From a virus: a DNA stretch of 64,000 nt. The translations under genes and the position numbers were made by a program. The stretch lies in the IMG/VR virus record IMGVR_UViG_3300028394_000078, positions 1 to 64,000 of that record; one strand, written 5' to 3'. How positions within the stretch are numbered: the first letter of the stretch is position 1; each line of letters begins with the position of its first letter. Shown piece by piece: positions 31,488 to 39,634 of this stretch. The notes beneath the pieces were generated by a model. It was not told the DNA's origin. It was given only the letters and a program-made list of their open reading frames with translations, and ran no database searches.

Positions 31488-32753
31488 ATGTCTAAAGTAA
31501 TGAAACAAGAACGCACTAAAAAAGATTGGACAGATCGTCAATTTACAGCGGCAGAAAAGAATAAGATTGTAGAAAAACTTATTACTGCTCGTGTTGGATT
31601 GCTACTTCGTCATCCTTTCTTTGGCAATTTGGCTACACGTATGCAATTGATTGATGCTAGCGAATGGTGTAGCACATTGGCAACAGATGGAAGAAACTTC
31701 TATTACAATAATGGTTTTGTACATAAACTAACTCCTAAAGAAGCAGAATTTGGATTTGGTCATGAAGTACTACACAATGTATTTGACCACATGGGACGTC
31801 GAGAAAATCGTGATCCTCAACTGTCAAACATTGCCGCTGACTATGCCGCTAATCAAATTCTAAAGGATGAACGCATTGGAATGTTTCCAAGTTTCATGCA
31901 ATGTTTTCAAGATGACAAATATCGTGGAATAAGTTACGAACAAATTTACGACATCCTTTATGAGAAGGCAGAAAAGATTAATCTCGATTCGTTAGGCGAG
32001 TTACTGGACGAACATTTAGATGACGGTGACGAGGGCGAGGGCGAGGGCGGCGACAAAGATGGTAACACCAAAGGCAAGGGCAAGGGTCGTCCTAAATTAA
32101 CTGCTGAAGAAAAAAAAGCCATTCGTGATGAAATGAAGGAAGCCATTGTAGCAGCCGCACAAGCCGCCGGTGCTGGTAGGGTGCCGGCAGGTATCCAACG
32201 TATGATTACAGACTTTACTGAACCTAAAATGGATTGGCGTCAGATCCTGCGTATGCAGATCCAAAGCATCTACAAAAGCAATTACAGTTTTACCCGGCCT
32301 AATCGTAAAAGCCAACACTGCGGTGCTATATTGCCAGGAATGATGAATGAGGATACTATTGATGTTTCAGTAGCAATCGATATGAGCGGAAGTATCTCGG
32401 ATGTAATGGCTAAAGACTTTATTAGTGAAGTTAAGGGTATTATGGATGAGTACAAAGACTTCAAATTGGATCTGTGGTGCTTTGATACTGAAGTGTATAA
32501 CTATGCTAAATTCACCGGCGATAATGCTGACGATATCTTGAATTACGAAGTTAAAGGTGGTGGCGGTACTGACTTTGATGCCAATTATGAATTTATGAAA
32601 CGTGAAGATATTAATCCAAAGAAATTTATTATGTTTACAGATGGGTATCCTTGCGGGAGTTGGGGTGACGAAGAATATTGCGAAAGTCTATTTGTTATTC
32701 ACGGTAATGAAACCATAATTGCACCATTCGGCGAGACCGCATATTATAAATAA
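31488..32753 (+). CDS. VWA-domain protein with HExxH metallopeptidase-like domain (DUF2201-type)
   Basis: 421 residues. GHEVLHNVFDH with HEVLH at 92-96 is a zinc-peptidase-like N-terminal region. The middle has a Gly/Asp/Glu-rich stretch near 178-200 (DDGDEGEGEGGDKDGN). The C-terminal VWA domain carries the MIDAS motif DMSGS at 298-302. This layout fits DUF2201/VWA-like metallopeptidases that pair with MoxR ATPases. The gene follows the MoxR gene, so the two probably form a complex, though transcribed from its own promoter. Substrate unknown. Confidence 0.85.
   Translation: MSKVMKQERTKKDWTDRQFTAAEKNKIVEKLITARVGLLLRHPFFGNLATRMQLIDASEWCSTLATDGRNFYYNNGFVHKLTPKEAEFGFGHEVLHNVFDHMGRRENRDPQLSNIAADYAANQILKDERIGMFPSFMQCFQDDKYRGISYEQIYDILYEKAEKINLDSLGELLDEHLDDGDEGEGEGGDKDGNTKGKGKGRPKLTAEEKKAIRDEMKEAIVAAAQAAGAGRVPAGIQRMITDFTEPKMDWRQILRMQIQSIYKSNYSFTRPNRKSQHCGAILPGMMNEDTIDVSVAIDMSGSISDVMAKDFISEVKGIMDEYKDFKLDLWCFDTEVYNYAKFTGDNADDILNYEVKGGGGTDFDANYEFMKREDINPKKFIMFTDGYPCGSWGDEEYCESLFVIHGNETIIAPFGETAYYK
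32745..32752 (+). promoter_or_regulatory. Exact T4 late promoter word TATAAATA
   Basis: TATAAATA overlaps the end of the VWA gene and lies 13 bases before the ATG at 32766. It is the exact T4 late consensus; whether it is used is unproven. Confidence 0.5.
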
Positions 32754-32765
32754 AGTAGGTATATA

Positions 32766-33050
32766 ATGTCTCTAAATAGAGGAACAATAAATGCTTTGGG
32801 ATTATTAGGTTTTAGAAAACTAAAGTTTATTCCAGAGCATTTTACAAAACTTTCAATAGAGCATAGATTCAATGTTAAAGACATCGAGCATTGGATTGAA
32901 TATAACCTAAATGGCAGATATGCCATTGTAGACGGATATAGTTTAGATCATAATAGGAAAATCAAAGTTACTACAGATATAGGAATTGAAGATCCAAAGG
33001 AACTAACTATGCTAGCAATAGGATGCAAAAATTTACATAAGGAAAATTAA
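32766..33050 (+). CDS. Hypothetical protein
   Basis: 94 residues with helix and strand mix (GTINALGLLGFRKLKFIPEHF, IEHWIEYNLNGRYAIVDGYS). A GVSLDHNRKIKVTTDIGIEDP-like C-terminus is seen but no motif I recognise. One base separates its stop from the next start. Expression from the exact late word upstream is possible. Confidence 0.5.
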   Translation: MSLNRGTINALGLLGFRKLKFIPEHFTKLSIEHRFNVKDIEHWIEYNLNGRYAIVDGYSLDHNRKIKVTTDIGIEDPKELTMLAIGCKNLHKEN

Positions 33051-33051
33051 A

Positions 33052-33345
33052 ATGGAAGATCAAGCACAAGTAACAACACCGGGCGGAATTGGTGGAGTGC
33101 CGCCTGTAGGAGGAACAGTACCTCAAAATACTCCAGAACTTACAATTACTGATTTAGCAAATCTACGAGCAATTGTTGATGCTGCGGTTCGTCGAGGAGC
33201 ATTTGCTGCCGCAGAGATAACATCTGTTGGTGCAACATTTGATAAACTTAATGCATTTTTAAATGCAGTGGCACCGCAACCTGCTGTATCTGAACCAGCA
33301 ACAAATGCCGAAGAAACAACTGCACCAGACGGATCTGGTTTCTAA
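33052..33345 (+). CDS. Conserved small acidic phage protein
   Basis: 97 residues. A Gly/Pro-rich front (TPGGIGGVPPVGGTVP) is followed by a helical domain with LTITDLANLRAIVDAAVRRGAFAA, strongly like a conserved cyanophage protein I recall near ThyA. The tail is low complexity. Function unknown. Confidence 0.6.
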   Translation: MEDQAQVTTPGGIGGVPPVGGTVPQNTPELTITDLANLRAIVDAAVRRGAFAAAEITSVGATFDKLNAFLNAVAPQPAVSEPATNAEETTAPDGSGF

Positions 33346-33361
33346 ATAAAAGGAGAGTAGC

Positions 33362-34009
33362 ATGGCTAAATTTACTAAGCATGTAGGAAAGATGAAAAAT
33401 AACTCGGCCAGGATAGCCATTGTTTACAGAACCCTACCTGGAGATCCTAATAGTGCATTAGTAGTAGGTACTAGTGGACTTACTGATGCATATCATGACT
33501 CATTAATGAGTCTAATTGATAGTGATGCCGGACAACAAGCAAATGAACTTGCAGATGTTATGGCAGTACGTCGATTCCCCGACGGAACCGTCATGTTACA
33601 ATACCTACATGCTAATGGACATCTTAAAAAAGTCCCCACTAGTCTTGTACTAGTAACACCCAATGCTCAAACTGCAATTCAACTTAACGAAGTTAATGAA
33701 CAAATTGCATTAGAAAAAGGTGTTAAGGTAGAAGAACTAGCAGTAACAGACGGAACTACTCCAACTACTTCAAAGTTTGATGCAGTTAACAAAGAAATTA
33801 TTGTTCCAGATGTTGTGGTACCAGAAACAAGGAAATCTGCAGTAGTTGAATCTACTGAGGAAGTTTCTGATCCTGTAATTATTGCTAAACAATATCGTTC
33901 TAAGGCTGACAAGTTGGCCAAGGATGCTGCTAATTTCCGTAGAATGGCAGACGCTATTGATCCACCAAAAGTTAAAGAATCTAAGGCTAAGAAAACTGTA
34001 GCGGCTTAA
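33362..34009 (+). CDS. Conserved phage protein with basic C-terminus
   Basis: 215 residues. The first 110 (MAKFTKHVGKMKNN, ARIAIVYRTLPGDPNSALVVGT, RRFPDGTVMLQYLHANGHL) resemble a conserved T4-like cyanophage protein. A linker of Thr/Val and a Lys/Ala-rich helical tail follow (KADKLAKDAANFRRMADAI, KAKKTVAA), which may bind nucleic acid. AGGAGAG is the SD. Its stop overlaps the thyA ATG by one base, so translation is coupled. Confidence 0.6.
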   Translation: MAKFTKHVGKMKNNSARIAIVYRTLPGDPNSALVVGTSGLTDAYHDSLMSLIDSDAGQQANELADVMAVRRFPDGTVMLQYLHANGHLKKVPTSLVLVTPNAQTAIQLNEVNEQIALEKGVKVEELAVTDGTTPTTSKFDAVNKEIIVPDVVVPETRKSAVVESTEEVSDPVIIAKQYRSKADKLAKDAANFRRMADAIDPPKVKESKAKKTVAA

Positions 34010-34887
34010 TGTTAGATTCAGAACACGTCTATCTCGATGCTCTAAGCGAGATTTTAGAGACAGGTGAACATCGTCCCGATCGTACTGGCGTTGGTACTAT
34101 TAGCAAGTTTGGACTACAGTTAAAGTTTGATTTACAACAAGGATTTCCGGCTATTACCACAAAGCGGTTAGCCTGGAAATCTGTTGTTAGTGAACTACTT
34201 TGGTTTATTGAAGGTAGTGGCGATGAGAATCGTCTAAAAGAAATATTACACGGAAGTCGGACTAGTACAGAAAATACCATCTGGTCTGGTAATGCTAATG
34301 CAGACTATTGGAAACCAAAGGCACGTTTTAAAGGTGACTTAGGACGAGTATATGGAGTACAATGGCGTTCGTGGCGTGCTCCAATGTTTGGATCTAACAG
34401 AATGGCTGTTAAACATGTTGATCAATTACAAGTATTGATTAATGGTATTAAGAAAGATCCATATGGACGTAGGCATGTTATTAGCGCATGGAATCCGGGT
34501 GAACTAGAGTTAATGGCATTACCTCCATGCCACATGATGGCACAGTTTTATGTTAGCAGTAGTAGAAAGTTAAGTTGCCACATGTATCAGCGTAGTGCGG
34601 ATATGTTTCTTGGAGTACCATTTAACATTGCAAGTTATGCATTGTTTACACATATGATTGCACAAGTATGTAATTTATCAGTTGGTGAACTAATTATTTC
34701 GTTCGGTGATGCTCACATTTATAATAATCACCTAGAGCAAGTCAGAGAACAATTGAGCAGGGCGCCTTTAAATCTTCCAACACTTGAATTAAATCCAGTT
34801 GAAGGTATAACTATGTTTAAGATGGATGATATTAAATTAGTCGACTACAACTGTTATGCAACTATTAACGCACCGATGGCTGTTTAG
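34009..34887 (+). CDS. thyA: Thymidylate synthase (ThyA type)
   Basis: 292 residues. All ThyA marks are visible: RTGVGTISKFG near residues 24-34, WRSWR (here 119-123), catalytic Cys174 in LPPCHM, SADMFLGVPFNIASYA and GDAHIYNNH. It methylates dUMP to dTMP for phage DNA synthesis. It is the last plus-strand gene; its stop overlaps the end of the opposite-strand tail gene. Length is normal for ThyA. Confidence 0.97.
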   Translation: MLDSEHVYLDALSEILETGEHRPDRTGVGTISKFGLQLKFDLQQGFPAITTKRLAWKSVVSELLWFIEGSGDENRLKEILHGSRTSTENTIWSGNANADYWKPKARFKGDLGRVYGVQWRSWRAPMFGSNRMAVKHVDQLQVLINGIKKDPYGRRHVISAWNPGELELMALPPCHMMAQFYVSSSRKLSCHMYQRSADMFLGVPFNIASYALFTHMIAQVCNLSVGELIISFGDAHIYNNHLEQVREQLSRAPLNLPTLELNPVEGITMFKMDDIKLVDYNCYATINAPMAV

Positions 34888-36170
34888 ACTACCAGTACTT
34901 CAATAATACCAAGGCCTTCGGAATAACTTTCGAGGGCCTTTGCTATTACGGCTCCTACCGGAGCATGAGGTATAGACCATGATTGGGCATGTCCTAGTGT
35001 GCTGCTTGTTACTAGTAGATCGCCCTTAGTTATAGGACCTAAAACTTTACAAGGAACCCGACCTTTTAAGGCAATATAAGGGTGTGTTTCGTCAGTTCCT
35101 GCCTCGGAATTCATCATATAGGCAGGATTTTTAGACACTATGCCCGCTACCCTTGTATCAGCAAATGTTGTGGTAACAGTGACTTCTTTTTCACCACCAA
35201 TTACTACAACTGTTCCAGGTTCATACTCTGCATCTGCTTCATAACGTTCTGCCAAATCGGCATATAACGCACTAGTAGCAAGTCCTTCAAATCGTGTTGC
35301 TCTAACATAATTAGTAGACGGATTATACATAAATCCGTAATCTACATTTATATTTCCCTGGGTAAGTGACGATGTTGTTACAAATGCAACTGGTTTATAC
35401 ACATTAGATCCGTCTACTGAATAAGTTAATGAACTTGAATATGTAGATGAATTTGCCTTTATTGCGTGGGCTGCGGTTCCCCATAATATATTACCAGAAA
35501 AATATGTACCATCTATTGTATTAATAATAGCAGATTGCCCTGTAACTGGGTCTGCTCCAATTAAATTAATACCTCTATATAATTTTAAGGGGGGTGTTTT
35601 TTCTTCATATATAGGATATGTAGCATTAGAATTTGGATATACTATATATTCTTGATTAGAAACTACTGAAACAACTTCTGATCCAATAATTGCTTTAATG
35701 TTAAAAATATTAGTGCCTGGTCGATATAAGTCTTGTTCAAATGACCCTCTCCATCCTGCTTGGGTGTCTGCACCAGTCGGTGGCCCAATTAATATATATT
35801 CAGATCCATTTGAAGCAAACAGTTGGTCTTCTAAAGAATTATACCAAAGATTACCCTGTGGAGGGGGATTATTTTCATTGAATGGATTTGAGTCACTAGA
35901 TATTAAATTGGAAATACTTTTCCATTCTTTAGAATCATAAAAATTTAATTTTTTATTAGCAGTATCATACCATATCTCACCTTCGAGAGGTTTGCTAGGT
36001 GGGGTTGTGTTTGCAAAATTTTCTAATAATTTTATAAAATTTTCATTTTGAGGTTCACCATAGCCTGCATAATTTCTACCTAAAAATATTAAATCTGTAG
36101 ATAAATCTATTGTGGCATCTTGTACCGTTGCAACTATTGACCCATTTGTTTTATTTAAAATATATGCCAT
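34884..36170 (-). CDS. Tail fibre protein A, with peptidase G2/chaperone-like C-terminal domain
   Basis: 428 residues. The N-terminal module (about 1-110, including FLGRNYAGYGEPQ, NENFIKLLENFAN and EGEIWYDTANKKLNFYD) is paralogous to two adjacent genes. The C-terminus (305-428) has DLAERYEADAEYEPGTVVV, RVAGIVSKNPAYMMN and GRVPCKVLG, matching the G2-type autoprocessing chaperone domain of fibre proteins. Such domains promote trimer folding and may cleave off. It is the distal gene of the minus-strand fibre set and ends tail-to-tail with thyA. Confidence 0.75.
   Translation of the reverse strand: MAYILNKTNGSIVATVQDATIDLSTDLIFLGRNYAGYGEPQNENFIKLLENFANTTPPSKPLEGEIWYDTANKKLNFYDSKEWKSISNLISSDSNPFNENNPPPQGNLWYNSLEDQLFASNGSEYILIGPPTGADTQAGWRGSFEQDLYRPGTNIFNIKAIIGSEVVSVVSNQEYIVYPNSNATYPIYEEKTPPLKLYRGINLIGADPVTGQSAIINTIDGTYFSGNILWGTAAHAIKANSSTYSSSLTYSVDGSNVYKPVAFVTTSSLTQGNINVDYGFMYNPSTNYVRATRFEGLATSALYADLAERYEADAEYEPGTVVVIGGEKEVTVTTTFADTRVAGIVSKNPAYMMNSEAGTDETHPYIALKGRVPCKVLGPITKGDLLVTSSTLGHAQSWSIPHAPVGAVIAKALESYSEGLGIIEVLVV
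34911..34940 (+). terminator. Hairpin at the convergent junction after thyA
   Basis: AAGGCCTTCG (34911-34920) and CGAGGGCCTT (34931-34940) can pair over 10 positions with one G-T and a 10-base loop. It lies inside the end of the minus-strand fibre gene, 24 bases past the thyA stop, with no T-run on either side. A bidirectional or attenuating terminator is plausible but not demonstrated. Confidence 0.4.
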
Positions 36171-36179
36171 TTTTAATCC

Positions 36180-37178
36180 CTATAATACTACAATATTAGT
36201 AATTGTATTTGCTGCCGCATTATAATAAAGATCATATGACTTCCATATTCTTATTCCCGGATGGATAGGATCATCTATTAAACGGAAACGACGAACTGAA
36301 GGAGTAGTATTATAATAGCAAACAACTCTAGCATCAGAACCTATCGGATATGCAACTTGATTATAGAGAACATTAGTTGCTGTAGAATATATTAATCTTA
36401 AATATTCCCCTATAGCTATGTTGCCGGTGCCTATATTTGAAATTGCAGTAGCAGTCGTTGCATGATTTGGATCACCATAAGAAGTAATATTAAATGATGC
36501 TACCAAAGTATTTACAGGAGGAATTTGTCTAATCTTATTGATATATAAATTTTCTCTAATATCTAAATTATTTGATATTGTTACACCTTGAATAATAGTG
36601 GATGTTGTTCCACTATTAAGATACTTTGTGCCGTCAGTAGCCTTTAGAGAAAATGAAGATGTAGTTATTAAACCCATTGAAGAGCCATATGAATATATTA
36701 TACCTGCTTTTTGAGGAATATTTGTATCATCTTCTCTTATTGTAGTTGGAGGAGGTTCAATTCCAAATTTTCCAAACAATCCAGAAACTGCTGGGCCCAC
36801 TAGTTTATATACATATCCATTCCAAATTTTTAATTGACTATTAATTGTATCATACCAAAGATCACCCGTACTTGTTGTTAGTGTCTCAGTACCACTTACA
36901 GTGGCTCCGTATGTTGGTTTAAATAATGCTCCATCATATACTGTTAATCTTTTAAGAGTTGTATTATACCATAATTGACCAGTTTTAGGACTTCTTGGTT
37001 CATTACCATTTGGTGCTGCAAAACTTGTTAATAATTTAACTAAATCATTGTTGAAATATTGTCCGTAATTATCAACATTTTTTCCTATCAGATCTAAACT
37101 AGTTGTACTGCTATCAACTTGACCAACAGGAATATTTACTAAAACAGAACCGTTGTTATTGTATATGATGTAGGCCAT
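36180..37178 (-). CDS. Tail fibre protein B (paralogue of neighbours)
   Basis: 332 residues. Shares the fibre module with both neighbours (LDLIGKNVDNYGQYF, NNDLVKLLTSFAAPN and GQLWYNTTLKRLTVYDG). The C-terminal part is beta-rich (SYGDPNHATTATAISNIGTGNI, VVCYYNTTPSVRRFRL) and has no domain I can name. It probably forms a trimeric fibre or an adaptor between fibre parts. Nine bases separate its stop from the upstream neighbour on the template, so the three genes form one unit. Confidence 0.65.
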   Translation of the reverse strand: MAYIIYNNNGSVLVNIPVGQVDSSTTSLDLIGKNVDNYGQYFNNDLVKLLTSFAAPNGNEPRSPKTGQLWYNTTLKRLTVYDGALFKPTYGATVSGTETLTTSTGDLWYDTINSQLKIWNGYVYKLVGPAVSGLFGKFGIEPPPTTIREDDTNIPQKAGIIYSYGSSMGLITTSSFSLKATDGTKYLNSGTTSTIIQGVTISNNLDIRENLYINKIRQIPPVNTLVASFNITSYGDPNHATTATAISNIGTGNIAIGEYLRLIYSTATNVLYNQVAYPIGSDARVVCYYNTTPSVRRFRLIDDPIHPGIRIWKSYDLYYNAAANTITNIVVL

Positions 37179-37179
37179 A

Positions 37180-38937
37180 TTATGTCTTTATTATATATGT
37201 TAAATATCCGCCAATTGGCATAAATGTTGCTGTTGATAAATTAGGAGTCCTAAATGTTCCTGCTCCTGCAGATCCATATGTAGTTCCAATTAACGCATAA
37301 AGTTTTGGATATGCAGTAATAGATGCAGATCTATTATCACATATTAAAAATCCACTTGGGATATTTGTTGATGTTCCAAATGAAGTAATCATTCCTGGTG
37401 AAAATAAATTAGGATAAACATCTGAAAAGAAATCTGATTTAGAAATCTTTTGTAAACTAGAGGTTGTTGTAGCAGTATCTAAAACTAGTAACGTTTGACT
37501 GGATGTTGTTGTACTTGTTGTACTTTGATCAGATATTGCAGATCGTGTTAGTGTAGTATTAAAGGTAGAAGTAGCAGTTCCTTTAAATAAAACTGAAGTA
37601 GCAGTAACTTGCCCCTGTATGTTAAATGCTCTAGCAGTTGCTAATGATGCTGCAGAACCTGTTAAATTTCCATAAAAAGAATTTGCAAAAATACTAATAG
37701 CATAAACGTCGCCGAATCGATATCCAGCAGAACCAATATCATATACTCCCGAAAGTGCAGGAAGTAATATCGAGCCTGACCCAGATGGTGTTCCTAAAGT
37801 TAGTAACCCGGTACTTGTTGTTCTACCATTTATTTTTAAACTATTTGTTGTTATATTTTTACCAACAATTACACTACCTAGTACAGTTAACGCCGTTGTA
37901 GATGTTGAAGAAATAGATAAATTGCCCGAGAATCCGCCACTGCCATTAACATCCAGCGTAGGAGAAATAGATGATGTGGGTTTGTTTATACCAATATTTG
38001 AATAACTAGAATTAAATCTTAAATAAGAATTTGAATTTATTCCTATTTTTAATGTACCTGTTGTAGTGCTATCTTGAAAATCAATAAAGGCTCCGCCAGT
38101 TAAATTACTATATATTTTAATAGGATCATTAGTAGAATTAGATCTAATATATAATCCATTTGTTGATTGCAAATCGAGCGAACCACTTAAAATTTGAGAA
38201 GTAGCATTATTTTTTAATACCTGATTAGCCGCAATTAATACACCTGGACTAACTTCTAATGCAGATGCACGTTCTGCAACTCCATTATATTTTGCATATA
38301 CTTTACTTGTTAAATTTGTTCCAATTTTTATCGATGCAAATCCGTCTATAACAGTTCTAGGAGTAAATGCATTGTAAGAAATAATTTCTATTATATGTCC
38401 ATTTGCCCAATTTTTAACTACAGGATATGTATCACCTGTAGTACTTTCAACTACTACTGATTCCATTCCGGATTTTGAATTACCAGATTGAAGACTAGGT
38501 CCTACAACAGTCCATTCTTCGCTAAATCTAATTTTTAACTGATTGTTAGATGTGTCTACCCATATATCGCCTTCTGCAATATTATTTGAATATTTTACAA
38601 CAGGATCAATAGTTTGTTGATATATACCATTAGCACTCGGCCAGCGACCTGCATCAGTATTACCATTATAAATTCTTAAAACAGCGCGATCGGGATTACT
38701 AGTATCATACCATAATTGTCCTTTAATTGCACTTAATGGTTTGTTAGGGCCCGCAAAATTTTCTAATAATTTTAAAAAATTCTGAGCAATAGGCAGACCA
38801 AAGTTGCGATATCCTGGGCCGACTAATGATAAACTAGTAGAATTATTATCAATTCCAGGGCCGTCAGGAACTGGTAATATTGTAATAGTATTAGCGTTTG
38901 TTGGATCTGAAAATTGTAATACATATGGAGCTGTCAT
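37180..38937 (-). CDS. Tail fibre protein C with tail collar C-terminus
   Basis: 585 residues. N-terminal module shared with B and A (LSLVGPGYRNFGLPIAQ, NFLKLLENFAGPN, KGQLWYDT). The shaft contains Thr/Ser/Gly beta repeats (around 230-500). The C-terminus GMITSFGTSTNIPSGF, then YPKLYALIGTTYG and GTFRTPNLS is a phage tail collar (gp12-type) domain at about 515-585, the receptor-binding part of short fibres. It is the largest of the set and the first transcribed. Trimerisation is expected. Confidence 0.8.
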   Translation of the reverse strand: MTAPYVLQFSDPTNANTITILPVPDGPGIDNNSTSLSLVGPGYRNFGLPIAQNFLKLLENFAGPNKPLSAIKGQLWYDTSNPDRAVLRIYNGNTDAGRWPSANGIYQQTIDPVVKYSNNIAEGDIWVDTSNNQLKIRFSEEWTVVGPSLQSGNSKSGMESVVVESTTGDTYPVVKNWANGHIIEIISYNAFTPRTVIDGFASIKIGTNLTSKVYAKYNGVAERASALEVSPGVLIAANQVLKNNATSQILSGSLDLQSTNGLYIRSNSTNDPIKIYSNLTGGAFIDFQDSTTTGTLKIGINSNSYLRFNSSYSNIGINKPTSSISPTLDVNGSGGFSGNLSISSTSTTALTVLGSVIVGKNITTNSLKINGRTTSTGLLTLGTPSGSGSILLPALSGVYDIGSAGYRFGDVYAISIFANSFYGNLTGSAASLATARAFNIQGQVTATSVLFKGTATSTFNTTLTRSAISDQSTTSTTTSSQTLLVLDTATTTSSLQKISKSDFFSDVYPNLFSPGMITSFGTSTNIPSGFLICDNRSASITAYPKLYALIGTTYGSAGAGTFRTPNLSTATFMPIGGYLTYIIKT

Positions 38938-38939
38938 GA

Positions 38940-39602
38940 TTAAATCCCCATGCTAATACTTTGGATTCGTATTGTATAATCAATTTGAATTATTCGATTT
39001 AACGATTTCTGTACAGGATGAAATATAACATGAGTTAATAATGATCCTAAATTAGGACCATCTTCATTGTATCCCTTTAATCCCAATTCATCAAATATAT
39101 AGGAACCATCTTGAGTTGTACTGTTATCAAAAGCCAATTGATCATACGGTTCTCCAAAATCTAATAAACAACTAATAAGAACATCAGTATAAGCAACGCC
39201 AGGTATATGCCTAGTTTCCATAAAATTTCTTGAAGGATCTATAGATGATGCCCTTCGATGATCTACTTCTTTATAATATGTTTGATTGTATAAAGCAGCA
39301 TTAACACCTATTGTGTTAGGAGTTAGATATGTAATAATTCCAGTTGGATCAACCCTAGATCCCCCATTTCCAAACACCATTTCTGCTATGGGGCCGTTGG
39401 GTTGATTTGATATACTGTTTGCTAATGCTATAGAGAAGTTTTCATAGTGAATAGCATTTCTTTTGTTAACAAAAACTTCTTTAGTATTAGGATCAAATAT
39501 TTTAATATGTCCCTGAACATTAACTGAACCAGTTTCGTTAGGCTTTGAAGCCTGAGTAGGTTTATTATTTTTTGGTAAATTGCTCATGTCTTTGTTATCC
39601 AT
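38940..39602 (-). CDS. Conserved virion structural protein, tail/baseplate
   Basis: 220 residues if started at 39602; an in-frame ATG at 39587 is an alternative that leaves a normal leader from a GATAAATA word at 39608-39615. VQGHIKIFDPNTKEVFVNKRNAIHYENF, VFGNGGSRVDP and the C-terminal TIRIQSISMGI resemble a conserved structural protein in T4-like cyanophages. Position between the giant protein and the fibre genes points to a baseplate or fibre-attachment role. No T4 number can be assigned with confidence. Confidence 0.65.
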   Translation of the reverse strand: MDNKDMSNLPKNNKPTQASKPNETGSVNVQGHIKIFDPNTKEVFVNKRNAIHYENFSIALANSISNQPNGPIAEMVFGNGGSRVDPTGIITYLTPNTIGVNAALYNQTYYKEVDHRRASSIDPSRNFMETRHIPGVAYTDVLISCLLDFGEPYDQLAFDNSTTQDGSYIFDELGLKGYNEDGPNLGSLLTHVIFHPVQKSLNRIIQIDYTIRIQSISMGI

Positions 39603-39607
39603 AATGG

Positions 39608-39615
39608 TATTTATC
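39608..39615 (-). promoter_or_regulatory. Late-promoter-like GATAAATA on the minus strand
   Basis: Reading the minus strand, GATAAATA ends six bases before the ATG at 39602 and 21 bases before the alternative ATG at 39587. It supports late expression of the fibre set and favours the shorter start. Confidence 0.4.
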
Positions 39616-39634
39616 TTTGTAAATTATCAATATA

